64,000 bases of DNA, taken from Timema cristinae. Its lineage: Eukaryota; Arthropoda; Insecta; Phasmatodea; Timematidae. The notes below the pieces were generated by a model. The model saw only the letters and a list, made by a program, of their open reading frames with translations, ran no database searches and was not told the origin of the DNA. Below are positions 33,040 to 44,338 of this stretch, one piece after another. How positions within the stretch are numbered: the stretch's first letter is position 1; each line of letters begins with the position of its first letter. The stretch is from assembly GCA_039000515.1 (NCBI GenBank), contig JBCFYV010000219.1, forward strand, positions 62,001 through 126,000. The letters are read 5' to 3'. The position numbers and the translations under genes were made by a program.

Positions 33040-35865
33040 GTTTATAGCAAGGGTTCCCAACCCCGTGCCCGCGGGCGCCATGGCGCCCGCCGAGCCTTTG
33101 GCGTCTGCCCGCCACTTTTTGGCTACAGATGAAAAGTTCTTGACTAATAATTTTAATCTGTCAATTTTCCAACAAAAATCAAGTTTGTGCTTATCTCCAG
33201 GTATGCTGTTCTCAAGAAGTTGGTGATTGATAGCCTCCTTCTTTCCAATACCTCCCGTTCATTCTTCTTTCTTTGCTGGCTCATTTACAAAGTGTACTTT
33301 TACTCGGAACTATCATTCTAATGGTTTCAAGCTGAATGGTTTTGCTTTTTCCTAATCTCAAAGACATCATTCTACCCACACTCACTAATACCATGATAAT
33401 ACTTCCTTTTTCCATTGTAAATATCTTGACAGGGGTCTACCCAGCTTTGATGCATGAATAAACACAGAATAAATATATATTTTAAAAATGTACCTAAGTC
33501 CCAAAATGGTGTTGAGTAGTTAAATATTTCCTTGTGTCGTTATTTTGGTCTCGTTAAAACCATAAATAAAGCAGTTTTTATTTGTTTTTGTTTTTTTCAA
33601 CTTGGGGGGTTGAACCCTCCTCCTCTTCCCCCCTTAGCTACACCCTTTAGTTGGAAACTTAACACGGCCGTTGACCAGTTGACTGGCCGTGTGTTAAGCG
33701 GTGAGGCTGACCTTTGAGCCTGGCCTTGCAGGAGTTAGTAGCTACTTTGCAGTGTAAACCAATCATGACAATTTCATCGTAGTTCATGCTCTATTCTAGT
33801 TAAATACTCATACATTATATTATAGGTTTTTCATACTTATTTTTTTTAAATATTACAACTTTTATTCAAAAATGAGTGTATCAAGTAAAAGAAAACCAAC
33901 ATATAATTTTAATACTGACTGGGAAGAATCGTATTGTTTTGTCAATTTTAAAGATAAATGTGTTTGCTTGTTGTGTGGAAGTAGTATTTCAGTGCCAAAA
34001 AAACATAATGTTGAACGTCACTTCCAGACTAATCACGCCTCTTTTGAAACTAGCTATCCACTTAAATCTGAATTAAGAAAAAATAAATTAAATCATTTCA
34101 AATCAAACCTAACTGCCCAGCAGTTGGTTTTCACAAGACCCATGGTAAAACATAAAAATGCCACTATTGCTTCTTTCAAAATGTCTCACTTGCTCGCAAA
34201 GAAGAAAAAACCATTCCTGGATGGAGAGTTGTTAAAAGAGGGCTTTCTGACTGGAGCTGATTGCTTGTTTGAGGGGTTTTCTAATAAGCGTGAGATTATG
34301 TCAGCGATCCAAGACTTACAGCTATCAGATAACACCATTACAAGAAGAATACATGCAATTTCAACTGACATGCAAACTAAGCTAAAGAATGACTTGGAAA
34401 TATGTGAATGGTTCTCATTACAATTTGACGAGTCAACAGATATAGCTGGCCAAGCACATTTGGCAGTTATGGTAAGAATGGTATTTAATGATCTCACTAC
34501 AAAAGAAGAGCTATTGAAAATATTGCCAATGAAAGGACGAACAACAGGTGCAGATATCTACAACACATTCAAAACATATACCAAATCAATAGATATGCCT
34601 CTGCACAAGCTATCTGCGATCACCAGTGACAGGGCACCTGCGATGGTGGGTAATACCAATGGATTTATTGCCCTGTGCAAGAAAGATGAATCATTTCCGA
34701 ACTTTATGTCGTACCATTGTATTATTCATCAAGAAGCCTTGTGTGGCAAAGTACTTTCGTTTGAACATGTTATGAAAATAGCTATAAAAATAATCAACTA
34801 TATTAGAGTAGCACCTTTGCAGCACCGACTTTTCAGCCCGATCTTATACTACATACAGAAGTACGTTGGCTCAGTAAAGGTAAAGTTCTTACAAGATTTG
34901 TAAGCTTGATTGAAGAGATAAAAACATTTCTCAATACCAAAAATCTGAATTACGATCAACTAAGTGACTTTTGCTGGTTGGTTGATCTGGGTTTTCTCAC
35001 AGACATCATGGACAAATTGAATTCTTTGAAATTAGAGCTACAGGGAAAAGATAAACATGTAGCTCAAATGATGAGCTCTGTGAACTCATTTAAAGACAAA
35101 CTGGTTCTGTGGATGTCTCATCTGCAGATGAAATCTCTCGTGCATTTCCCAACTATGAAGAAAATGATAGGTGAGAGTGACTTTAACTCGTTATCATTTG
35201 TTATTCACCTTCAAGTGCTTCAAGAGCAGTTTGAAAAGAGATTTGAACAGTTTACAATCATCGAGCCAATGGTCACTTTTTTTATCAATCCTTTTACTAA
35301 CCAAGTAAGTACAACAGAATTAGCTGCATCCATTGAAAGACTTATTCAAGTAAGGACAGAAGAACTAGAATTAGAGATTTTGGATCTTCAGAATGACATT
35401 GTGCTTAAATCCCATATAACAAATGAGAACTTTTGGAATTTGGTTGACAGAAAAAAGTTTCCTTTCTTGAAAAGTGCAGCATCCAAGATAACATCTTTCT
35501 TTGGCTCCACATACTTATGTGAATCATTGTTTTCTACCATGAATATCATAAAATCAAAGTACAGATCTCGACTTACTGAAGAACATCTTGATGATTGTTT
35601 ACGGACAGGAATATCATCCTATGCTCCGAATTATGAAGTATTGGCTGATGAACTGCAGTGTCAAGGATCACATTGACCTTTAAAAATTAATTTTAAATTT
35701 TAAACTCACAATTTTTTTTAATATGTTTTTTGTTTGTGTGTTATTTGCATTATAAATTATGTTCGGATATAAATTTGCCTTAAAAAATAATTGGTGCCCG
35801 CCGTACTACCGTTAGTTTTGAATGTGCTCTAAGGTACAAAAAGGTTGGGGACATCTGGTTTATAG
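33040..35865 (+). mobile_element. 2.8-kb hAT transposon (GTF2IRD2/ZBED-like), perfect 8-bp duplication
   Basis: The element runs 33048-35857. GTTTATAG flanks both sides (33040-33047, 35858-35865). The left end CAAGGGTTCCCAACC and right end complement CAGATGTCCCCAACC match at 11 of 15, a classic hAT terminus. It encodes an almost complete transposase and sits in the 3' UTR of LINE copy F. Confidence 0.92.
33872..35676 (+). pseudogene. hAT transposase, one frameshift
   Basis: The frame from 33872 opens with a BED-type zinc finger, CVCLLCGSSISVPKKHNVER, with HFQTNH completing the C2H2 set. Next come the catalytic-domain blocks LQFDESTDIAGQAHLAVM and SAITSDRAPAMVGNTNG, then YHCIIHQEALCGK. Near 34840 a short deletion shifts the frame; the sequence goes on as LILHTEVRWLSKGKVLTRFV and LIEEIKTFLNTKN. 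It reaches the C-terminal dimerisation region (FPFLKSAASKITSFFGSTYL, CESLFSTMN) at 35676. Total about 600 residues, the usual length for GTF2IRD2-like hAT transposases. Apart from the frameshift it is well preserved, so the copy is young but probably inactive. Confidence 0.88.
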
Positions 35866-35954
35866 GCTCATCAACACAGTGAGGTCATTAGGGCCATGAA
35901 AAAGATAAAAAAAAACATAATAAAATTACCATATGGAAGGGGCATAATAATTTG

Positions 35955-35982
35955 TACTATATTGTGAATACACAATATAGTA
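35955..35982 (-). repeat. 12-bp-stem perfect hairpin in LINE copy F 3' UTR
   Basis: TACTATATTGTG, loop AATA, CACAATATAGTA. About 90 nt from the LINE 3' end. Confidence 0.9.
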
Positions 35983-36313
35983 TAAAATGAGTGATACAAC
36001 TGCTAAAAAAAACTTCAGGTGTCTAAACAACATTAAAAGTACAGAACAAACACATTAAAAAAATAATATGTTAAAATAACAAAACATGTTAAAATATAAT
36101 GCATTAAAAGAACAAAACATGTTAAAATAAATACATTTTAAAAGATACTAAAAATGTTAAAAATTGTATCAATATGAGATAGAATCCAAATGAAACACTT
36201 TAAAAAAGTGGACTCAAATGGCATTTAAAAGATTTGCCTGGCGTATAAAACGCACTGTCACATAGTAAAAAACCAAGGTCACCATTAAATTTAAGAGCCA
36301 GGCAAATAAGGGC

Positions 36314-36868
36314 CTACTTGCAACACTCCACCAGAATGTGGTAAACACTAAGGGGAGCATTGCAAAGATCACATATTAAAGGTGAATCCCCTCTTAATAA
36401 AAACCCACGAGTCAGAAATGTATGCCCGACACGAAGTCTTGTCACGATGAGCTCCTCTCTTCTAGACTTTCGTATAGAAGAGGGCCATCGCAACACACCG
36501 TCCCTGATGGACCGCAGCTTGTTCTGAGCAAGGGTTGAAACCCACTGCTCGTGGCAGGTGCTTAATAGCCCACGACTAACATAACCCTTCAAGTCTGAAA
36601 ACATGACACCCAAATTCGCATCAGGAGGCAGATGGACCGCCTCCTTGGCTGCCTGGTCCGCCAGTTCATTTCCTGATAAACCAGGAATCAAGCATAAGGT
36701 GAACTGGGTGCTTAATAAATAAATTTTAAAATTCGATCGTGCACGAGTGGATTCCAGGAGTACATAGTGGACAATGGCAAAAGAGCACTCATTGAATCCG
36801 TGCATATGAGAACAGAACGGAATGATAAACAAAACAGAATGATTTAAAAATATCATATAGTTCTGCAT
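36314..36868 (-). pseudogene. LINE copy F RNase H and C-terminal region
   Basis: An open 184-codon stretch that contains GLSGNELADQAAKEA, the last RNase H motif (catalytic D), then SIRKSRREELIVTRLRVGHT and CDLCNAPLSVYHILVEC, a C-terminal Cys/His block common in I-like LINEs. The first RNase H motifs are missing, so the protein is partial. Confidence 0.78.
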
Positions 36869-37673
36869 AAAAACACTGGATTAAACAGGTAAACCAAATT
36901 TAAAATTATTTCCCTCCACAACTTGTGATGAAATTTATTTCATCAGCTTTCAGCCTGGCTAGTGAATAGACCCTCGAATAGTTGTAGGTGGCAACTGCAG
37001 GTATTCGATCTATCTACAAGGGGAAAGTTGCTTCGAAGAAGATCCCGATGATAACTAGCGCCGCTAACGGGGCATTCTCAACTAAAGAGCTCAAAGTAAG
37101 GGTTGGCACGCGAGAAAAAGGGAGGGGCAAGATGGTTGTGAGAACTGTAAGGTAGGAGGTGTCAAGATGGATAAAGAAAAATTGCTTGAGGCAGTTGAAG
37201 ACGGATGAATACGAAGTGAAGTTGGGGATAATCCCTTTTGTTCGTCGTAGGTGTGTGTGTAAGAAATGAGACGGCTATCAAGATTCCATGTGTAAAAATG
37301 ATTTTCCTACTGCGGTTTCGTAACGTGGAGCTTATTTATTTTTTTGCGTTGCAATAAATTTTCTTTATCTGATATTTGTGGGTTATCAAGTCTCGGAGGA
37401 ACCCCTTTCACGGGTAAGTTAATATTTTTTATACTTGTGCATCGTATTCTTATGTTATCCCGTTTACTGAACTTATCAGCCATGTGGGTCTGAGAACTGT
37501 TTTGTGTAAATGGGGCACGTTCTGTTGGAGTAGGACTACTCGTGTGGGTGCTTAACTCCTGCCGGTTTATCTGTTATATTCATATAACTTTTTTTTTTAC
37601 CTAGTAATCTCTTCTGCGTACATGTAGGAATAGGACAGATTTTTAAATTTTAAAATCCCAATTGGTGGCTTCG

Positions 37674-37697
37674 GTTTTTTTTTTTTTTTTTTTTTTT
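37674..37697. repeat. poly(T) run
   Basis: About 24 T residues in a row. Confidence 0.9.
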
Positions 37698-38220
37698 GTG
37701 ATTAGACCCCCATACTTTGGCAGACAGCACAAACATAGGTATATGTGAATTTCATTAGAGTAAACCTCTTTTCACGATTGAGGAAATTATTGTTTTGTTA
37801 TTATTCCTTATGATTTTTACCTTTGTATCGCTAATGTACATTTGGGGGGAGGGGGAGACTGTGTATTATTACTTTAACCCATTTGACGTTATTCAGGGTC
37901 TTCCCACCTTGGTTACTTGGATGAGAGCCTGATCCGGGTACCAAACAATTCATCCTGAGGGACATGTAAGAGTTCGTGGCTGCAATGATCCTGTGCAAGG
38001 AGATTCCGACCCTCACACAGTCCCACAAGCAACCAAACCGGGTCAGACCACACAAGTTGCCCTGGCAATTTCACTATAGACCTGTTCTTTATCTATTTAA
38101 ATAAATCCATTGGGATACCTTTTCCCCAGCTTTGAAATCTTAAGACTTGTGCTAAGCCATAACTGGGGAAAGTGATGACCAGTTTGGACCCATAACTTAT
38201 TTGATATTATAAATGAAAGC

Positions 38221-38440
38221 TCAGTCATTGCTTATTATTTTGATTAAGCTTGTTAAAGAATTAGAAAGCTTAACTAATGCTTATTATTTTGATTAAGCTT
38301 GTTAAAGAATTAGAAAGCTTAGTTAATGCTTATTATTTTGATTAAGCCTGTTAAAGTATTTGAGAGTTCAGTTAATGCTTATTGTTTGCTTAAGCTTGTC
38401 AAAGAATTAGAAAGCTCAGTTGGTACTTATTATTTTGTTA
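38221..38440 (+). repeat. 49-bp tandem repeat, about 4.5 copies
   Basis: Unit starts TGCTTATTATTTTGATTAAG and continues CTTGTTAAAGAATTAGAAAG. The first two copies are nearly identical and later copies increasingly diverged. Confidence 0.88.
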
Positions 38441-38869
38441 GAGCCTATATTGGAGTTAGAAAACCTAGATTATGCTTTGATTTATAACTCACACTTAATT
38501 CGGTTTGGGCATTCCCGGAAATCCTATTGAAAGGGTATTAACATTTGGTCAACTTTAGCACATGTTCTCTTTATTTTGTAAACTTTCTAACCAAGCTGTT
38601 ATTTATATTAAAATTTTAAAGAAACTCACAGCGAATTTGACTTTTCATATTAAATTTGGATACATTTTCTGAGGACTAGCGAGTTGTAGGAAATTACTTG
38701 GATATCTTTTGCGGTCACCGTCACTGGCGGCCGACTCCCAAATTAACTTTGGTCTAGGTTTACTGGGTCTTGGTTCCCAAATTAAGAAAAATCAAGTGGC
38801 GCCCATTGCATCAGGTTCTTCCCCTGACGTTTTCATGTACTTTAGTTTAGTCCCTCCATTACAACTCGT

Positions 38870-39065
38870 TAGCTATCACCAGCTCCGACCCAACCCCCAA
38901 CTCATGCTGTAGCCAGCCGAACATCTGTACCAATATCTCGGAAGAAATATCGCACCCCACAGAAGTGCCACAATTTGAACCATCTGTGCAGATGGGCTGA
39001 AAACCCTGAAAGCAAGTGGAGAGGAGCTCGTTAAAGGTCCTTTCATATATAACATGTGTGGCAAG
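38870..39065 (-). pseudogene. I-like LINE copy G: RNase H start, minus strand
   Basis: Reads HVIYERTFNELLSTCFQGF, then ICTDGSN (first RNase H catalytic D) and SVGCDI. The same segment occurs in copies H (55360) and I (61960-62010), where the nucleotide text GTGGAGAGGAGCT is shared. Confidence 0.6.
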
Positions 39066-39084
39066 CCTATCCATCAGTTAAACG

Positions 39085-39300
39085 ACCCTGAATGGATGGC
39101 TGATTTTGCATATCTTACTGTTATCTCTATGCACCTAAACGACCTGAACATATGACTACAAGGTAAGAACAGTTTGATACATTACCTCTTTGGCCAAGTG
39201 AAGGCATTTGAAGACAAACTTCGTCTGTGGGAAGTTCAACTACAAAAAGTGAATTAACACACTTTTCAACATTATCCCAATGTGAATTTCATAACAACGA
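39085..39300 (+). pseudogene. hAT transposase scrap (GTF2IRD2-like)
   Basis: Reads DPEWMADFAYLTVISMHLND, then LNI, a stop, LQGKNSLIHYLFGQVKAFED and KLRLWEVQL. This is the same region as DLGFLTDIMDKLNSLKLELQ in the hAT at 34980. Confidence 0.6.
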
Positions 39301-39339
39301 AAAATACATTACCGCACCCAGAGATCTAAGGTCACAGAA

Positions 39340-41085
39340 TTCTGTGTGAAATCATAGAAGAAGTTCATGAAAGAAAAATTTTCAGCTTGATTGTTGATGG
39401 TACGATTATACGAGTGGACACGAACAGGTATCAATATGTGTCAGAATACTGAATAAATATGAACCCGAAGAGTTGTTCCTTGGTTTGTATGAATGTGCCA
39501 GTAAATCTGGCAAAAGTGTATCAGACCTCATTCTCGATGTGCTGTTACGCTGTGGACTATCGACAGAAAACCTCAGAGGGCAATGCTACGATGGTGGTTC
39601 TAACATGAGATCTGCCTGCAAGGGTGTTCAAGCACTAATGAAAGAGAAGCAGCCTCTTGCTCTCTTTGTTCACTGCGGAAGCCATAGCCTCAACCTAGCT
39701 CTTCAGGATACGACCAAATCCATCCCTCTAATACGAGATGTACTATCTTGGATGAATGATGTGGGTGTAATGATAAGGGGTTCACCCAAAAGAATGGCAT
39801 CTTTTGAAGACATTAAGGCCTCTGAAGGTAGCACTATCCATGGTTGCCCACGTCCTCTTTGCCCAACCAGGTGGACTGTGAGATGCATTGCTATTCACAC
39901 CATTTTGAATAATTACTCATTTGTTCTTTCATGTCTTGAGGAGTTGGCAATGTCTAAGGATGACTGCGCTGCCAAAGCCCGTGGGTTACACGATTATTTT
40001 TTAAAAGGGTCTGTATATTTTTCACTTCTTGTTTGCATCAATATTTTGAACCAACAGAAAAACTAAGTCTGATACTGCAAAGATCATCACTTACACTTAC
40101 TGGAGCGAAAGAAGCCGTAAGTACTGTACTTGAAGCTCTCAAGACAAAGAGGAATGAACTAGAGTTCGAAAATTTGTGGTCACAGATGCTGAAGAAAGTG
40201 GAAGAGTTTGATCTTGAACCACCTTCTTTACCCCGTGTTCGTCGTGTTCCTAGAAGACTCGAACAGAATGAAACACAAACAGGTCACACATGGGCAAGTC
40301 CCAAAGATAATATGAAGTCGGTATACTATGAAACCTTGGACACAATCTGTGGAGAAATTGAATACAGGTTCAACCAACCAGATTTTCAAGAGTACTGCAT
40401 ATTGGAGGAAATCTTACTCTCAAAGTCAAATGAATTTACTGAACCCATGATGAAAGTTTTGAACAAAAGAAGTATTTGCCCAAAAGAGCTGAAAAGTGAG
40501 CTGACGATGTGTAGCAAAATCATTCATTTTTCTAGCATCTCCAGCACGTTCACCGAATTTCAAGGCCTGCATGAGGAAACAAGAAGTTTATTTCCTCACA
40601 CTGAAGAGATTCTGAAAACTCTGATAGTGATACCAGCTATATCAGCTACTGCAGAAAGAAGTTTTTCAATGCTTGGACGCATAAAAAACTATCTTCGCTC
40701 TATGATGATGCAACGTAGACTAAATCACCTGTGTCTGCTTAATGCATACCCTGAGAGACTCGACAAACTTGACATTACGAAACTAGTTAGTGGTTTTATA
40801 GCTAGTAGCGAATATAGGGCAAAGGTGTTTGGAAACGTACTTTAATTTTGTTGTTTTTAATCATTTTGAGTTGAGCAGCATCAGATATATTTTTTCTTAA
40901 TTAGTTTTGTGTGTATTCATTCTAATTTTTGAAATGCCCATAATTAATGAGAGAAAAACACATTTGGACTGTTAAATATTACATTTTATTGATCTTTTTT
41001 AAATCTAAAAAATGTTATTCCCTATAAAAGCCCATGATTATATTTACCCCCCAAATAAAAACGTTCCTGCGCCACTGATTGAGAT
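39340..41085 (+). pseudogene. hAT transposase relic, ZMYM1-like (DUF4371 + dimerisation domain)
   Basis: From about 39340, IIEEVHERKIFSLIVDGT and, after a frame change, FLGLYECASKSGKSVSDLIL. Then come LRGQCYDGGSNMRSACKGVQ, FVHCGSHSLNLALQD, RPLCPTRWTVRC and, in the next frame from 40060, the linker and C-terminus. The last block, LIVIPAISATAERSFSMLGR, is the hAT dimerisation motif, ending at 40845. The right terminus at 41071-41077 (complement CAGTGGCGCAGGAACG) is followed by ATTGAGAT (41078-41085), a possible duplication whose left partner I did not find. At least two frameshifts; the N-terminal zinc finger is lost. Confidence 0.75.
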
Positions 41086-42113
41086 GTAATGGCAACTGGA
41101 TATCTACAGGATATCCAGGATCACACACAAACATTTTGGATGTGGTTAAAGTAGGACCCATGGTAGAGATGCTGGGAGACTACATGAAGCCATCTTTCTG
41201 CTTCAAGAAGTCTTTCGATGTAAAGATTGGAAGTAAGGAGCAGTGGAAGATGGAGCCTCAGCACCGATCAGGGGATATAGTATGGTTCACTGACGGGTCA
41301 AAGATGGAAGAAGGCACTGGAGCAGGAGTATATGGGGTTCAGCCTAGACTGGAGAAGTGGTATTCTCTAGGGGGTCTGGCCACAGTATTCCAGGCGGAAG
41401 TGTATGCAGTCAGGGCGTGTGTGGAGGAGAATATAGGTAGAGGGTACGTTAATCGCAGTATCTACATATATTCCGACAGCCAGGCAGCTCTGAAGGCATT
41501 AAGAGCACCAAATACGAGATCAAAGATCGTCAAAGAATGCTATGAAGCCCTAGAGAAGCTAGGGAAGCACAATAAGGTGATCCTAACATGGGTTCCTGGC
41601 CATGTTGGAATCAGCGGTAATGAGAACGCAGATAGCATAGCCAGAACAGGGGCACAGAATCCCTTCATAGGACTAGAACCTGTTCTGGGTATTACTAAGC
41701 GGACAGTGAGGAAGGAACTGCATGACTGGATTAAAAGGCAGCATGCAGAATACTGGGCAAACACCCAGAAGCAAAGGCATGGGAAGCTAATGATGCCGAG
41801 ACCATGTCCAAAGAGAAGCACTGCTATACTGAACCTTAACAGGAAGCAGATGAGACTAATGGTGAGTCTAATGACTGGCCATGGGAATTTCAGAAAACAC
41901 CTATACAACATGGGGGTAGAGAGAGAGACCATGAAATGTAGAAAGTGCAATGTGGAAGATGAAACAGCATCACACCTCATATTCCAATGTAAAACATTGG
42001 AACTACGAAGATACAAGCAATTTGGGACTCTGGACTCAAATGGAATTGTATCTAGTGATCATCTAGTTGAGGGACTCCTTGAGCTTTTCAGGAACACAGG
42101 ATGGCTTTACTAG
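41079..42113 (+). CDS. RNase H domain and C-terminus of a LINE ORF2, open frame
   Basis: A 344-codon open frame. RNase H signatures are complete: WFTDGSKMEEGTGAGVYG (D1), FQAEVYAVRACVEE (E), IYIYSDSQAALKAL (D2) and LTWVPGHVGISGNENADSIA (H and D3). It continues with MRLMVSLMTGHGNFRKHLYN and CRKCNVEDETASHLIFQC, a Cys/His block typical of the C-terminus of RNase H-bearing LINEs. The reverse transcriptase is absent because the copy is 5'-truncated; the first ~25 codons may be chance extension. Intact catalytic residues suggest a young copy, but alone it is not a functional retrotransposon. Confidence 0.8.
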   Translation: MRCNGNWISTGYPGSHTNILDVVKVGPMVEMLGDYMKPSFCFKKSFDVKIGSKEQWKMEPQHRSGDIVWFTDGSKMEEGTGAGVYGVQPRLEKWYSLGGLATVFQAEVYAVRACVEENIGRGYVNRSIYIYSDSQAALKALRAPNTRSKIVKECYEALEKLGKHNKVILTWVPGHVGISGNENADSIARTGAQNPFIGLEPVLGITKRTVRKELHDWIKRQHAEYWANTQKQRHGKLMMPRPCPKRSTAILNLNRKQMRLMVSLMTGHGNFRKHLYNMGVERETMKCRKCNVEDETASHLIFQCKTLELRRYKQFGTLDSNGIVSSDHLVEGLLELFRNTGWLY

Positions 42114-42222
42114 GATAACAGGGAGAGATACCGCACAATAAGCTGAGGCTTCAGTGTGGGCGGGTAGGGGGAATGGACCCTCCTGTTTTGTCTCCCTGTA
42201 ACAATCTAATCTAATCTAATCC
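41079..42222 (+). mobile_element. 5'-truncated plus-strand LINE 3' end, different family
   Basis: Begins directly after the hAT right end and ends in an (AATCT)n-like tail (TAATCTAATCTAATC at about 42207-42221). It contains an open RNase H frame and a 110-bp 3' UTR. It is the only LINE piece here other than R2 that lies on the plus strand, and its tail differs from the (AAT)n of the others. Confidence 0.75.
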
Positions 42223-43288
42223 TCCCACGGGCGTCTGTAAAATTAGACACCCACACCAGGCCATGCGTGTTAAATTCCCCCAAGATGGTATAGGGGCGGA
42301 AAGTTGTATAAAGAGGGCCTCTAGGTTCCTCTTTGAAACATGTTCACCTGGTGGGAGGTAGATGCAGCATACGGCTACCTCCATAGGAAGGGAGACTGGC
42401 AGCAATCACTTGGAGATCAGATACAATATTTATAGATTTATTATATAGATTGCTACGTTAAAGTATAGCCAACCCTCCGCTAGCCTGATCAAAGAATGGC
42501 TTGTCGGTACGATATACATCGTACCCACGAAGCATCGGGTCTTTAGTTGGGCCGAAGTGGGTCTCCTGTAAACACAAGATGGGAGGATGCAGGGAAGAAA
42601 TTAGGAGTTTAATTTCCTCTACACGAGCATAGAAACCCCTGGAAAAATATTGTAGTAGCGACATTATTTATTAATATAAAATTTAATCATCCTCGCAATA
42701 AATAACACTATCTCTTAAAATAAAAATTGATTAAGGACCTTTTTAGGTCCTCTTGCCTTTCCCAGTTTTTCCTGGACCTCCCACTTCAGGAGAGGCTTTG
42801 ATTTATCCTGGAGAGATTGGGTCGGTGGATTCTTGAGCAAAGGCTTTGTTATGGAAGCTTGCTCAAACCTCCTTTGGAAGGGTGGGAGTCGCAAAAGTGA
42901 GGATATATGCATCCGTATTTTTCTCTTGTCCGTTCTTTTTGGTGATGATACGGTAAACCTCAGTGACATGCTGAGGGAAAAACTCCTCACAGATATCCTC
43001 AATGCTTATGCAGTCGAGGTCATAACAAGTGACCACTACCTTGCAATCATTGAGGAACCTGTGGGACTCCACCTTCACCTGTATATGAGCTGTATTACTC
43101 AACTATATTTCAGAGATCCTCATTATGTTTGAGGACTGTGTTAGTCGTGGTCTGATCATGATGGTGCCATCACGCAGTTTCCTTATTAAAACGTCAGATT
43201 TTGCTGCTCCATTTATCACTCTTTCGAGGATAAATGGGCTGAAACCTTTCAGATCTTCTTGTTCATATACTTGAGACATCACCATATT
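42223..43288 (-). mobile_element. I-like LINE copy C: endonuclease and ORF1 pieces, minus strand
   Basis: 42211-42664 gives endonuclease text (CCIYLPPGEHVSKRNLEALF; EETHFGPTKD-like QETHFGPTKDPMLRGYDVYR). 42715-43285 gives the ORF1 end (VQEKLGKARGPKKVLNQFLF) joined to the ORF1 middle (YRIITKKNGQEKNTDAYILT, RVINGAAKSDVLIRKLRDGT). The zinc knuckles between are deleted. Both ends are abrupt. Confidence 0.72.
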
Positions 43289-44108
43289 GTGCGGTAATCT
43301 AGTGACCGTTTCGAAACCGAGTGAACCACCGAGAACCCCCAGTGCGCCCGCGATAGTGTCAGGTTCTCAAGAGATAGCGCCAGACCAAGGGGAACGATTA
43401 AGCCCAAAAACTTTCTTAAAGACAGGACCAAACCACACTCCAACTGTATAATATGTAAAAATGATGTATATAGTATTAGTAAGAATAATTATAAGAGGTA
43501 AAATATATATATTTAGTATAAGTTTAGAGAGTAAGACTTGGGAGGAGGGTTTTGCCAAACCTCCTCCAAACTGATAAAAATGGTTGATATATGGGGATAA
43601 GGAAAACTGGAACCCAGTAAAGATTTAATTCGGAACACAGCATACACTCATGTGTCAGATTAATTTTTACAAACCTCAAAGCCTTCCTAGCTTTCATACT
43701 TACCGCCCTTAGCGCTCAGAACCATTCGGGCTGCCAATTCCTTCCCCAATCTAAACATCCTACCCTCGCCATTTCCTTCTTCATGACCCCTCCTCCACCG
43801 TATCGCCGCAGCAAAGAAGGGCTACGCCGTAAAGCCCGAGCGGAAAATTTCAGAGTTTTCAAAGCCCTTCTCACTCCTGCCCCCTTCCTCTATCCATCTC
43901 CACCATCCTCCCCCGTTCCCTCACAACCTGCCTATCAGCTACGACCCGACTCCCCTCCCTTCCCTCGTACCACCTTTCGGAATACAAATCCCTGACCCTC
44001 AAGGACCCAAGGCGGACACACATTAAATGTCTCCGAAAGGAGAAATTACAGCAACGACTCCATGACCTGGGCCTAGACAGCTCACCTCCTCCTACCCCGA
44101 AGGAAGAT
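43289..44108. other. Unassigned segment with a proline-rich open frame
   Basis: 43783-43995 (plus) is open and proline-rich; a shifted frame further on reads YKSLTLKDPRRTHIKCLRKE and LQQRLHDLGLDSSPPPTPKE. This looks like genuine coding sequence of an unidentified repeat or gene fragment, but I cannot name it. 43289-43780 shows nothing. Confidence 0.35.
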
Positions 44109-44338
44109 CAACAACCAGAAGATTTATCTGATTTCCAAACCCTTCCTACACCTCTGACAAGACATCTTGTGAATGTGGGGAATGCCAGGCCTCCACCGTG
44201 GTTCGGATTCCACGTTAAACTGTAGGTCCTTCATTTCATCTCACAATCACCCTACCACTACACATTAGCGTAAGTGCGTATAACCCGAACGGGTAGTAAG
44301 ACGCGGTGCAATAATAATAATAATAACAACAACCAGAA
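44109..44338 (+). mobile_element. 5'-truncated SINE with perfect 12-bp duplication
   Basis: The SINE runs 44121-44326 and lacks the tRNA head. It starts GATTTATCTGATTTCCAAAC and ends CGGGTAGTAAGACGCGGTGC plus (AAT)n. CAACAACCAGAA flanks both sides (44109-44120, 44327-44338). It belongs to the second SINE family (compare 20331 and 54428). Confidence 0.9.

Larger units (their letters stand above)
33009..36895 (-). mobile_element. I-like LINE copy F: 3' UTR and RNase H, split by a hAT
   Basis: The (AAT)n tail at 33009-33039 and GTTTATAG belong to this LINE's 3' end; after the hAT it resumes at 35866 (GCTCATCAACACAGTGAGG). The same 3' UTR start, GTTTATAGGCCC.TC..CAC followed by AATGAGGTCATTAGGGC or a close variant, occurs uninterrupted at 53663 and 60819. 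It ends with an RNase H relic at 36314-36868 (minus). It was inserted into the 5' UTR of LINE copy B. Confidence 0.75.
36896..38869. other. Unassigned 2 kb, possibly LTR-derived
   Basis: No coding sequence recognised. It holds a T run (37674-37697), a 49-bp tandem repeat (38221-38440) and TGGCGCCC at 38797-38804. The last resembles a retroviral-type primer-binding site directly downstream of an LTR. No second LTR is visible, so the LTR idea is weak. Confidence 0.35.

Noticed and set aside
41540..42016. 158-codon minus-strand frame
   Set aside because: Antisense shadow of the RNase H frame, which carries all catalytic motifs.
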